A stretch of 34,815 bases of DNA, from the NCBI GenBank assembly GCA_021778125.1, contig JAJYCT010000015.1, forward strand, positions 1 to 34,815. The letters run 5' to 3'. The notes below the pieces were generated by a model, which was not told the DNA's origin, did no database searches, and saw nothing but the letters and a program-made list of their open reading frames with translations. Positions 24,908 through 33,937 of the stretch are shown piece by piece. The translations under genes and the position numbers were made by a program. This stretch comes from Myxococcales bacterium (GTDB lineage: Bacteria > Myxococcota_A > Polyangia > Polyangiales > Polyangiaceae). Position 1 is the stretch's first letter. Every line of letters starts with the position of its first letter.

Positions 24908-27900
24908 CTACTCGACGACGTCGACGTCGCTTGGCGCCATCGTCCGGTAGTTCTTGTCGACGTACTGGATCACCTCTTCGAACCAGTCGTCGAGGCGTCC
25001 GATCGGGTGACCCTGCACCTGCCGCTGCGAGTTCAGGAAGAAGGTCCCGCGCACGCATTCGGGGGCGTTGGTCGTCGGGTCGATGCGGCAGCGCCCGTCG
25101 ACGTAGACGACGATCATCTTGGCCAGGCGCGAGGCCGAGGACTTGAGCCGGTCGGCCTCGTAGTTGGCTGTGATGGCCGCGGTCGCCTCGAGGTCTCGCG
25201 GGTCCTGTCCGTAGCCGTGCAGCACGTAGAGAACCGGATAGCGCTCGTCGCGGGCGCAGCTCGCCTCGAGCGCGTATCCGGGCGGCAGCGTGACCGCGAG
25301 CGGGCCCTTGCGCTGCGAGACGGGTCCCGTGAAGTACGTCTCGCAGTGCCCCTTGATCTCGCAGGCGGTCCCCAGCTCGTTGATCGTGGTGGTCTCGGCG
25401 TTGTAGCTCGGATCGCTCGGGTCCGACACGAGCGAAGCGGGAAGCGTCCGGTCTACGTCGGGCCAGCTGTTCGCGGCGAAGTAAAAGCCGGTCACTAGGC
25501 GGTCCACGATCTGGGTCGCCGTGCCGACGTGTTGCCCGTCGCCGAGCTGGATCATCTCGGGCGTGGCGTCCAGTGCGCCATAGCGCAGGTTCGCGGCCTG
25601 CGCGACGTCGCTCCAGAGCACCTGGGACGCGAGAAACTGGTCGGGCTGCGTCGGGTCCGCGCCGGGGAGGTTCTCGAAGTTGTTGTAGAACGCCGTCGAC
25701 TTGACCTGAGTCCCGTCGGGCTGCAGCACTGAGCCGACCGCGCCTACGAGGTGGTTTGACACCACCGCGAAATTGGCCATGTCGCGCACGCCGCCGTCGG
25801 CCCAGAGGTTGACCCGCGTGAGCGCGTGCGGCGTGATCGGCCCGCCGGCCGGCGTCGCGCGCCCGTGCAACTCGGCGTGCGGATCCATCGCCAGAATGGC
25901 CGCGGCCCCCGCGGACAGGGTGAACTTCCCGTCACCCTCGCCGACGTCGTAGCCGCCGGCGGACTGCTGTGGCGTGCCCGGCACACCGTCGAGACCGACG
26001 TCCTGGTAGGGCTCGCCCTGCTCCCAGGTGTGGTCGTTCTCCGTGCCGTTCGGGTTCAGCGCGAAGTCGTAGTCGTCCTGGTTAGGGTCGGGGTTCGCGA
26101 GCGGGTCGTAGCCCGACTCGTCGGCGTCGGCCTTCCCGTCGGTGCCCGTGTCCTGGTACGGCTCCTCGCCCTGCCGGATGACCGGCTCGCCCGGGTCGCG
26201 CACGCCGTTGCCGTTGAGGTCGACCGCGAGCGTGAGGTTGCTCGGGACCCCCTGGCCCGGAGCCAGCGCCGACCATGTGTCCACGTACGGGCTCATCCCG
26301 CTCTGCCCCCCGTCGCAGAAGCCGATGACGGGGTGCGAACCGTCCGGGTTGTATTGCCCGTCGTAGAAGCCCGACGCGACCTTCCAGGCGTTGGCCGGGT
26401 CGCATCGCGAGGCGAGGCAGGCCTGCTGCGTCTGCTGCTGCTGCTTCTGCGTCGCCGCCTCCTGCGCCTGCAGGGCGGGCGGATCGTCGGGGCTCGGGCT
26501 GATCGGCTCGATGGTGACGCTGCAGTCAGTGTTCGGGACGGTGCCGTGGACGAACGGATCGGACGCCTTGGGGCCGACGACCATGAACGGGATGGACGGA
26601 TCCGCGTTCTGCCCGTTCGGGTTGCCGCCCATGAGCGAGAAGTCCTCGAGCATCTGCGTCCAGTCGGCTCGCGAGAACGTGCCGCCGGTTCCGCCCCCGG
26701 GCTGATAGAACCAGTGGTCGAAGTCCTCGGTGTGGGCGAACGGCTCGTCCAGCGGGTAGAGGTTCGGCGCGTACTTGGGGCAGTTCGGCTGCGAGGCGGG
26801 GCAGAAGCCGCCGAACTTGAACTGCTCGATGTCCCAGACGAGCCACGTCAGATCGCTGTTGCCGCCGAGCGGCGCGATCGCGTCGAACTGATCGTGGTGG
26901 CGCCAGCCGAAGATCCCGGCCCCGCCGCCGCCCATCGAGATCCCCAGGACGGCGCGGTGCGTGAGGTGCCGCGTGAAGCCAACCGTTCCCGCGCCGCCGG
27001 GGACGGCGGCCTGGTACGTGCCGAACCAGGGGGCCGAGAACGTCATCACCCAGGTGTGATCGGAAGCCTCGTGGAAGCGGGGGTTGGCCACGGGGACGGC
27101 CCGTGGCGTCTTGGCGCGCGGGCCCTGGTACAGGACGACGACGTGGCGCATACGCGACGCCGCGGGCATCGCGGCCGGGTTCACGGGTACGGCGAAGTCG
27201 ACCTCGCGCCGGAGCGCGTGCGTGAGCCACGACGGATCCTGGGGCGTGAACGTGACGGCAGGCCCGAGCGCGACGAGCTTGCCGGGGGCCGCGCTCGCGA
27301 CGCTGCCTGCACACGAGACCGTCGCCGAGAACGGCGAGAGGCCGAACTCGTCGGTCCGCTGGAAGGCGCCCGCGGCCACCGAGACGTAGGCGTCCGCGAG
27401 ATTCCCGGCCCCGTTGACGACGGAGCTCGACGCCGAGAGATTGCCGCTCGCCGAGTCGGGGCCATTGGGCCCCGTGGAAGGGGTGCACGTCGGGACCGTG
27501 GGGGGTCGGATCTCGATGGGCATGGTTCCCGTCGACGGCGCGCGGTCGCCCGCAAAACCCGTCGTCGAGTCGGGCGCGCGTGGCGGGACGGTGACCGTGA
27601 GGCTGGTCGCGGTGATCTTCGCCGGCCCCGTGGGCGCCGCCTGCACCTGGAACTCGTACGTGGGGTGCCGCAGGTCGAACGTGAACGACGTCGGTGCGCT
27701 GACGAGGCCCGAGTCCTTGGTCGCGAAGGTGCTCGTGAGCGGGAGGCACAGATCAGGATCGACGATGACCTTGACCGGGCGCGCCTGGCCGGGCGCCAGG
27801 ACCAGCGACGGTGGGTCGAAGTGAACGACGACGTTCGGCGCGGTGCTCGGGTCGCACGCCTCGCCCGGAAGCAGAGTGGGAGCCGTGGAGGCGGTGCTCG

Positions 27901-27970
27901 ACGGGCCGGACGACGAGCTGCAGCCCATCCCCAGCACCAGCGCGGAGAGCGCGATTCGATTCATGCGCAT
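24908..27970 (-). CDS. Large lipoprotein with esterase-D-like alpha/beta-hydrolase halves in permuted order and Asp-rich Ca-binding-like insert
   Basis: MRMNRIALSALVLGMGCSSSSGP lipobox; HLTHRAVLGISMGGGGAGIFGWRHHDQFDAIAPLGG (nucleophile elbow) at ~aa 340; DLNGNGVRDPGEP...QGEEPYQDTGTDGKADADE and QGEPYQDVGLDG Asp-rich repeats; C-terminal RYPVLYVLHGYG...MIVVYVDGRCR...FFLNSQ...WFEEVIQYVDKNYRTMAPSDVDVVE*. Confidence 0.8.
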   Translation of the reverse strand: MRMNRIALSALVLGMGCSSSSGPSSTASTAPTLLPGEACDPSTAPNVVVHFDPPSLVLAPGQARPVKVIVDPDLCLPLTSTFATKDSGLVSAPTSFTFDLRHPTYEFQVQAAPTGPAKITATSLTVTVPPRAPDSTTGFAGDRAPSTGTMPIEIRPPTVPTCTPSTGPNGPDSASGNLSASSSVVNGAGNLADAYVSVAAGAFQRTDEFGLSPFSATVSCAGSVASAAPGKLVALGPAVTFTPQDPSWLTHALRREVDFAVPVNPAAMPAASRMRHVVVLYQGPRAKTPRAVPVANPRFHEASDHTWVMTFSAPWFGTYQAAVPGGAGTVGFTRHLTHRAVLGISMGGGGAGIFGWRHHDQFDAIAPLGGNSDLTWLVWDIEQFKFGGFCPASQPNCPKYAPNLYPLDEPFAHTEDFDHWFYQPGGGTGGTFSRADWTQMLEDFSLMGGNPNGQNADPSIPFMVVGPKASDPFVHGTVPNTDCSVTIEPISPSPDDPPALQAQEAATQKQQQQTQQACLASRCDPANAWKVASGFYDGQYNPDGSHPVIGFCDGGQSGMSPYVDTWSALAPGQGVPSNLTLAVDLNGNGVRDPGEPVIRQGEEPYQDTGTDGKADADESGYDPLANPDPNQDDYDFALNPNGTENDHTWEQGEPYQDVGLDGVPGTPQQSAGGYDVGEGDGKFTLSAGAAAILAMDPHAELHGRATPAGGPITPHALTRVNLWADGGVRDMANFAVVSNHLVGAVGSVLQPDGTQVKSTAFYNNFENLPGADPTQPDQFLASQVLWSDVAQAANLRYGALDATPEMIQLGDGQHVGTATQIVDRLVTGFYFAANSWPDVDRTLPASLVSDPSDPSYNAETTTINELGTACEIKGHCETYFTGPVSQRKGPLAVTLPPGYALEASCARDERYPVLYVLHGYGQDPRDLEATAAITANYEADRLKSSASRLAKMIVVYVDGRCRIDPTTNAPECVRGTFFLNSQRQVQGHPIGRLDDWFEEVIQYVDKNYRTMAPSDVDVVE

Positions 27971-28053
27971 CAGGTGCCCCACTGTACCTGCTCGGAGGTC
28001 GGAGCATGGCGGGCGGCCGCGTCTCATCTGCGACGCGAGGAGCCACGGTCACA

Positions 28054-28114
28054 AAATGAAAAGTGCCCACGCAGAGGGGCCGGGGGGGCAGCCGCACTCC
28101 GCGTAGGCGTGGGC
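28054..28114 (-). terminator. Candidate terminator downstream of the 1012-aa lipoprotein gene
   Basis: Minus strand GCCCACGC (28107-28114)...GCGTGGGC (28065-28072) inverted repeat followed by ACTTTTCATTTTG T-rich tract; the intervening ~34 nt are GC-rich. Confidence 0.45.
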
Positions 28115-28232
28115 CGCCAGTGCAGCCAGCGTGCCACGAACGACGCCTCGAAGAATTGGCCTCGCGCGCTTCGGTCGGCTGTGCAACTTTGAAAGGGTGA
28201 AAGGCGCGGCCGTGCACGAGCGAATGCGCGCG

Positions 28233-31200
28233 TCACTCAGCGACGGCGCAGCGGAGCGCGAACCTCGTCCCTGAGGCGAGGATGTCGGTATCGAGCTCGC
28301 GCCCCGCGAGGCGGGGGGTGAGCGCGGCGCCGAGGAGATCGGCGGCGCCCGGCTCGCGCTCCGCCACCGCCGTGACGCGCTCCACGCAGGAGCGCGTCCG
28401 TCCGAGCCGCACGCGAACGTAGGGAGTCTGGAGGCCCAGCGGGCCGCGGGCGCCCATCTGCAAGCGCACCGTACCCGGGTATGGCAAGTCGACTTGCCAC
28501 CCCGCGTCGTCTCCCGTGCAGGGCGCGGCGAGCGAGTCGGACAGAGGGGCCATCGCCTCCGGGTCGGAGAGTGCGCCGGTGTCGGGGTCGAGCGCGACGA
28601 CCCAGCGCGCGCCCGGCGATCCATCCAGCGCGGGCTGTCCGTCGACCACGATGCCGAGGGCATCGCCATCGCTGCTCCGGGCCAGGCGCGCGGTGGACAG
28701 CGGGTCCGGTGTCGCCCGGGGAAGGCGGGCGAGCAAACGCGCCGCAGGGCCGTCGAGATCCCACACGACCGCGGCCGGCGGCTCGCCCGCGCTCCCCGCC
28801 GTCGCGACGAACCAAGTGCCAGCCACCCGGACGCCCGCCTGCACGTCGGAGAAGGGGTCCCCGGACGGACGTCGCACCTCCACGGGCGCTCGGTTGCTTT
28901 CGAGTACGAGCAGGTCGCCTGAACGCAGCGTGGGTCCGCGCCTCACGACCAGCAGCGCGTGGTCCGGATCGTCGCCGGCAAGGAGCGCGGGAGGGGCGAG
29001 CAGCCCGGCCGAGAGACCGAGGAAGCGCGCCGCGGCGTCACGGGTGGCCCACGGGGCCGCGACGGTGGCCGAGCTACGCGCGCCGGCCCAGCCGCCCCAG
29101 GGCCACAGCCAGGAGACCTTCCATCGGCTTCCGGCGTCCCAGTCGCCGCTGCGCGGCCCCCACGCATAGACGTGCACGTTCCCCGTCACGGAGGAAGCCG
29201 CCGCCTGCAGCGCGCACTCGTGGTGCCCCAGCGGGGGGCCGGGCTGTCCCTGGAAGGGAGCCGGGGCCGAGGTGCACACCGGCGACGACGGGACTCCCGC
29301 GAGCCACGCCCTCGGCAGAGCGATGCCGGACGAGAGCAACGGCGGAGCCGCGGGGACGCCAGCCGCGCGCGGCTGGAGCGCCGGAGGGCGGCCCGCCAGC
29401 GGCTCGCAGATCAGATCGAGCGTCGACGGCGCGCGCGGCGCGAAGCGAGCCGCCGGGAGCGCCTCGGACGAGGAGCTCCGCGCTCCCTCGCTGCCCCATC
29501 CGACGCGCATCCAGCCGCCGACCAGGCACCCGACGGGGCCGCACGCGCGCTCTCCCACGTCGCGTGGGGTGGCGATCGGATCAGGGAGATCGATGTCCTT
29601 CGTCCACGTCATGCCGCCGTCGGTCGACTCGAATCCACGACGCGACGCCGTCCACCCCAGCGCCCAGCGCCCGGAGGCGAACGGCCAGCCGGCGTCCTTG
29701 ACGTACTCGCCGACGCGCACGCGACCGTCGAGGTCGATCTCGACGCCCACCAGCGATCCCGCGACGTCGATCCACCCCCCGAGGATGGCGGGGCGGCGCT
29801 CCTCGAAGCCGTCCATCCACACGCCGAGCCGCAGAGCCTGGGCGACGTCGGCGTGAAGCTCGGGCCAACCCAGGGGGACGGTCGTCGTGTGCGAGCCGTC
29901 GGTCAGGGTCAGGCGCGCCGTCGACAGATCGCCCGCGCGGGGCGGCCGGACGAGCGCGAGGCGGCCATCGGGGAGCACGACGACACGCGCGCGCTCCGCG
30001 TCGTCGCCGCGCAGCCGGATCTCCCTCCACGCGCCGCCCGGGGGCATCACGCACCAGGCGACGCCAGCGTCGCGCGCTCCGGCGGCGCCCCCGGCGTCGC
30101 AGGGTCCCCGCACCGCGAGCGCCCCGTTCGCCGACGCGAGGACGGCCCGCGGCTCGTCAAAGCGGCGCAGCTCCTGGAGGCTACCGGCCCCGGCGTCGAG
30201 CCGGTAGACCACGGTGCGTCCGCGGGACTCGCCGCAGACGAAGCCGACGGCGCCGGGATCGGCAGCGCGCGCGAGCGTGACGGCGTGACATCGCGAGGGC
30301 TTGAGCGGGTAGGCGTCGGCGACGGACTCGGCGATCCCTCCGTCCGAGAGGCGCACGCGCGCGAGCGTACCGTCGCGGGCGACGAGCGCTGTTCCGTCCG
30401 ACAGCGGCCAGCCGTCCTCGATCGCGGCGGCGAGCGGCCGCTCCCCCGAGAGGCCGCCCCGGAGGGCGCTCGTGCGCGACGCCTCGGTCCGGAGCGCGGG
30501 GGCAGACGCGAGGCGCCCCACCTGCCCGCTCGGTCGAACCTCCCACCACTGCATCTGACGGAGCGCGTCGAGGCCGCCCAGCGCGATCGCGTCGTCGAGC
30601 GCCACGACCTCGGTCGGATCGACGGGCAGGTGCAGAGGACGCCACGTCGACCCCGCGTCGAGCGTCAGCGCAGGACCGCGCAGGTCGGCGACGACGACGG
30701 CGCGCCAGGCGTCGAGCGCGGCCATCGGGCCGAGCGAGGGGGCTCGAGGCACGGGGCCGAGGTCGACCGGTTCGCCCGTGCGCGGGTCGAGAGCCCCGAA
30801 GCCGCCCCCGTGGGTGCGCACGTACACGCGGTCGAGCCCGACCTGGACCGAGACCAGCGACGTCCGGGCGGCAAAGACCGGGCGCGCACGGCCTAGCCAC
30901 GAGTCGGAGCGCCAGAGCGCCCCGCCGACCGTGTAGAGGAAGCCGCCGCCCATGCGCTCCGGCACGGCGGTGACGCCGGACACCGCGGGCGGCAGGCGCC
31001 CGTCGGCGGAGCCCATCGACCCGTCGGGCCACTCCACGACGCGTACGCCAGCGGCGATGGCCCGCGTGCCGCCGCCCGGCTCGACGCCCCACGCGTGCGC
31101 CCCCTGCACATCCAGCGGGACGAGGCGGGCGCCTCGCACGGTCGGATCGGCCACCGCGCGCAGGCCGGACGCGTGCAGGGCCGCCGGGGGCGCGGACGGC

Positions 31201-31271
31201 GCGCGCACGGCCGCCTCCCCCGCGCACCCCGCGAGCGCGAGCACGACCGTCGCCCTTGCATGGCGCACCAC
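28233..31271 (-). CDS. Large secreted lipoprotein, BNR/sortilin-like beta-propeller
   Basis: MVRHARATVVLALAGCAG lipobox; repeated propeller-like motifs with Asp-box character (TLDAGSTWRPLHL, FESTDGGMTWTKDIDLP). Confidence 0.6.
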   Translation of the reverse strand: MVRHARATVVLALAGCAGEAAVRAPSAPPAALHASGLRAVADPTVRGARLVPLDVQGAHAWGVEPGGGTRAIAAGVRVVEWPDGSMGSADGRLPPAVSGVTAVPERMGGGFLYTVGGALWRSDSWLGRARPVFAARTSLVSVQVGLDRVYVRTHGGGFGALDPRTGEPVDLGPVPRAPSLGPMAALDAWRAVVVADLRGPALTLDAGSTWRPLHLPVDPTEVVALDDAIALGGLDALRQMQWWEVRPSGQVGRLASAPALRTEASRTSALRGGLSGERPLAAAIEDGWPLSDGTALVARDGTLARVRLSDGGIAESVADAYPLKPSRCHAVTLARAADPGAVGFVCGESRGRTVVYRLDAGAGSLQELRRFDEPRAVLASANGALAVRGPCDAGGAAGARDAGVAWCVMPPGGAWREIRLRGDDAERARVVVLPDGRLALVRPPRAGDLSTARLTLTDGSHTTTVPLGWPELHADVAQALRLGVWMDGFEERRPAILGGWIDVAGSLVGVEIDLDGRVRVGEYVKDAGWPFASGRWALGWTASRRGFESTDGGMTWTKDIDLPDPIATPRDVGERACGPVGCLVGGWMRVGWGSEGARSSSSEALPAARFAPRAPSTLDLICEPLAGRPPALQPRAAGVPAAPPLLSSGIALPRAWLAGVPSSPVCTSAPAPFQGQPGPPLGHHECALQAAASSVTGNVHVYAWGPRSGDWDAGSRWKVSWLWPWGGWAGARSSATVAAPWATRDAAARFLGLSAGLLAPPALLAGDDPDHALLVVRRGPTLRSGDLLVLESNRAPVEVRRPSGDPFSDVQAGVRVAGTWFVATAGSAGEPPAAVVWDLDGPAARLLARLPRATPDPLSTARLARSSDGDALGIVVDGQPALDGSPGARWVVALDPDTGALSDPEAMAPLSDSLAAPCTGDDAGWQVDLPYPGTVRLQMGARGPLGLQTPYVRVRLGRTRSCVERVTAVAEREPGAADLLGAALTPRLAGRELDTDILASGTRFALRCAVAE

Positions 31272-31316
31272 GACGGGATCGTAGCAGGCGACCCCGCGCC
31301 CTCCCGCGGCGCCCCG

Positions 31317-32555
31317 TCAGGAGCAGAGATCGCGCACGCCCTCGACGAGCCGGTCGATGTCCTCGGTTGTGTTGAAGACGTGAGGGCTCGCGCGCACGGT
31401 GCCCTCGAGGTGGACGCGCGCGTGCAGCACGTGAGCGCAGTGGTGTCCGCCCGACACGCAGACGCCGTACATGTCGCCGAGGGCGCGGGCGACGTTCTCC
31501 TGCGTCATCCCGGGCGCGTCGACGACGAACGTCGCGAGCGCGATCCGGCGCTCGGGCGGCATGTCGGCCGCGAGGACGCGAACGCCGGGGATCTCGCGCA
31601 GCCGCGCGACGAGGTAGCGGGCCTGCGCCATGTCGTGCTCGCGGATGGTCGCCATGCCGAGGGCGCGCATCCAGCGGATGGCCGCGCCAAAGCCGATGGT
31701 CGCCTCGATGGCCGGCGTGCCCGCCTCGAACCGGAACGGCACGTCGCGCGGGACCATGTGGCTCGGCGCCGGGCCGAGCACGTCCTCGTTGAGGGCCACC
31801 ATGCCCCCACCCACCTGGTAGAGCGGGAAGCCGCGCAGCTGCTCGCGCTTCGCGTACAGGATCCCCACGCCGCTGGGCCCGAAGGCCTTGTGCGAGCTCG
31901 CCGCGAGGAAGTCGACGTCGAGCTTCTTCACGTCGACGGCCATGTGCGAGATGGACTGCGCGGCGTCGAGCAGGACCGGGATGCCGCGCGCGTGGGCCGC
32001 GTGGACGACCTCCGCGACGGGCGCGATGCAGCCGGTGACGTTGGACACGTGGCCGATCGAGACGAGCTTCGTGCGGGGCGTGAGCAGCAACTCGAGCGTC
32101 TCCCACCGCGGCACGCCGTCCTCGTCGATCGGCATCGGGACGGGCCGGGTGTTCATGCGCCAGGGCAGCCAGTTCGCGTGGTGCTCGCTCGCCGGAAAGA
32201 CGACCTCGTCGTCGGGACCGAGCGAGAGCGCGTGGCGCAGCAGGTTGATTGCCTCGGTGGTGCCGCGGACGAAAACGATCTCGTCGGGCGCGGCGCCCAC
32301 CAGGCTCGCGGCCTCGAGACGGGCGGCGTCGAAGCGCTGCGTCGCCTCGGTGCCGAGGGCGTGCACGCCGCGGTGTACGTTGGCGGTGCAGCGCTCGTAG
32401 TAGTCCGTCACGGCGTCGATGACGGCGCGCGGCTTGGGCGTGGTCGACGCGCTGTCGAGGTAGACGAGCGGGTGGCCCTCGAGCGTGCGGCCGAGCAGCG
32501 GGAACTCGCCCCGGACGCGTCGGGCGAGCGCGTCGATGCGGACCCGGTCGTCCAT
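31317..32555 (-). CDS. Cysteine desulfurase / SufS-like class V aminotransferase
   Basis: VYLDSASTTPKPRAVIDAVTDYYERCTANVHRGVHALG, SEHHANWLPW, LLDAAQSISHMAVDV, SSHKAFGPSGVGILY (PLP Lys), SGGHHCAH (active-site Cys region), FNTTEDIDRLV. Confidence 0.92.
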   Translation of the reverse strand: MDDRVRIDALARRVRGEFPLLGRTLEGHPLVYLDSASTTPKPRAVIDAVTDYYERCTANVHRGVHALGTEATQRFDAARLEAASLVGAAPDEIVFVRGTTEAINLLRHALSLGPDDEVVFPASEHHANWLPWRMNTRPVPMPIDEDGVPRWETLELLLTPRTKLVSIGHVSNVTGCIAPVAEVVHAAHARGIPVLLDAAQSISHMAVDVKKLDVDFLAASSHKAFGPSGVGILYAKREQLRGFPLYQVGGGMVALNEDVLGPAPSHMVPRDVPFRFEAGTPAIEATIGFGAAIRWMRALGMATIREHDMAQARYLVARLREIPGVRVLAADMPPERRIALATFVVDAPGMTQENVARALGDMYGVCVSGGHHCAHVLHARVHLEGTVRASPHVFNTTEDIDRLVEGVRDLCS

Positions 32556-32556
32556 G

Positions 32557-33924
32557 TCAGAAGCCTGTCCCGAAGCACCGCGCGACGTCGAGCGGGACGT
32601 GGCGCTTGCTCACGCGGAACTTGCCGCTCGGCTCGAGCGGGATCCCGGTGACCGCGCGCGCGGAGACCGCCAGCCCCACGCACAGTGGCGCGACGCGTGC
32701 CCGCACGCGCTCCGCCGCGCCCGGCGCGTCGCCGTCGGCCACGACGTCGATCTCGAGGCGATCGGGCGCGTGCTGGTTGCATTGCCAGAAGCGAACGCCG
32801 TCGGCGTCACCGATCGCGCGGTCGATGGCGCCGGCGGTGACGAGCGCGCCGTCGGGGCGCGCGATCGCGTCGTCGAGGCGACCCTCGACGCTGCGAAGCG
32901 GCGGCACGCTCGTCCAGAGGCGTGGCCCCCCGGGGTCGACCCGCACGAGATCGCCGACGACGAAGCGCACGAGGGGCATCGCGGCGCGATCGAGCGTCGT
33001 GACGACGACGAGCGCGACGTGCGCTGCGCCGGGCGTGGGCACGCGCACGGGCAGGAGCTCGACGTGCGTCGTGAACGGGCAGTGGTGCAGGCGCCCGTCG
33101 TCGCCTTCCATGAACAGCACGCCGACCTCGCTCGCGCCGTAGAGCTGCAGCACCTCGCCGGCGAACACCTCGCGGATCGCGCGCAGATACGCGCGCGTGG
33201 TGAACGCGTACGTGAGCTGGACGAAGCTTCGCACGTCGATCGCCCGCCCCGCGGCGCGCGCGAACCGCGCGAGCAGGGCCAGGTAGAACGGATCGCTCTC
33301 CAGGCCGACGGTCGCGTGCTGCCCGATTTCGTCGAGGATGCGGGCCTGCTCGGCCTCGGTCCAGTAGAGCGGATCGACGCGCTGGTTGAGCCAGAGGTGC
33401 GCGCCGCCCACGCGCTCCTCGTACGGCAGGTCGCCGACGTGGCAGGTGCCCAGGCCGCACTCGGGCGTCGTGAGGATCGCCTCGCGGTACTCGCCGCGCG
33501 CCCCGTCCATCGCGGCCGCGACGCGCGCGCTGGTGCGCATGGCGCGCGTCTCCTGCCGCGGCCACCAGCCCTCGTCCCAGAGCACGCGCAGGCGCTCGCC
33601 CGTCGAGCCGCTCGTCTCGACCAGCTCGAGCGCGCCCGACAGGATCTCGGCCTTCACGTCGCGCCCCGCGGGGACCCACTGTCTGGGGAGCGTCGCGCGC
33701 AGGTCCTTCTTGGTGAGAAGCGGCTGGCGCGCGAGCACGTCGGCGAGCGGCTCGCCGGGCGACGGCGAGACGAGCCCCCGCGCCCGGTAGTACGGGATGT
33801 CGCGCAGCGCCCGTCCGATCGCGGCCACCGTACGCGCCGCGTGCCCGGGATCCGGGCGCGGGTCGACCGGGCTCGCGAGCGGCTCGAGCGGAGCGGCGGA
33901 CACGGCGGCGGGCGGAGCGAGCAT
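32557..33924 (-). CDS. Phenylacetate-CoA ligase (PaaK)-like adenylate-forming enzyme
   Basis: LTKKDLRATLP, ETSGSTGERLRVLWD (P-loop-like motif), LQLYGASEVGVLFME, MPLVRFVVGDLVRVDPGG, EGRLDDAIARPDG. Confidence 0.8.
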   Translation of the reverse strand: MLAPPAAVSAAPLEPLASPVDPRPDPGHAARTVAAIGRALRDIPYYRARGLVSPSPGEPLADVLARQPLLTKKDLRATLPRQWVPAGRDVKAEILSGALELVETSGSTGERLRVLWDEGWWPRQETRAMRTSARVAAAMDGARGEYREAILTTPECGLGTCHVGDLPYEERVGGAHLWLNQRVDPLYWTEAEQARILDEIGQHATVGLESDPFYLALLARFARAAGRAIDVRSFVQLTYAFTTRAYLRAIREVFAGEVLQLYGASEVGVLFMEGDDGRLHHCPFTTHVELLPVRVPTPGAAHVALVVVTTLDRAAMPLVRFVVGDLVRVDPGGPRLWTSVPPLRSVEGRLDDAIARPDGALVTAGAIDRAIGDADGVRFWQCNQHAPDRLEIDVVADGDAPGAAERVRARVAPLCVGLAVSARAVTGIPLEPSGKFRVSKRHVPLDVARCFGTGF

Positions 33925-33937
33925 CGGACACCGAGGA

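Noticed and set aside
30181-32106. 641-aa minus ORF overlapping the propeller lipoprotein and cysteine desulfurase
   Set aside because: Arg-rich out-of-frame shadow of two better-supported genes.
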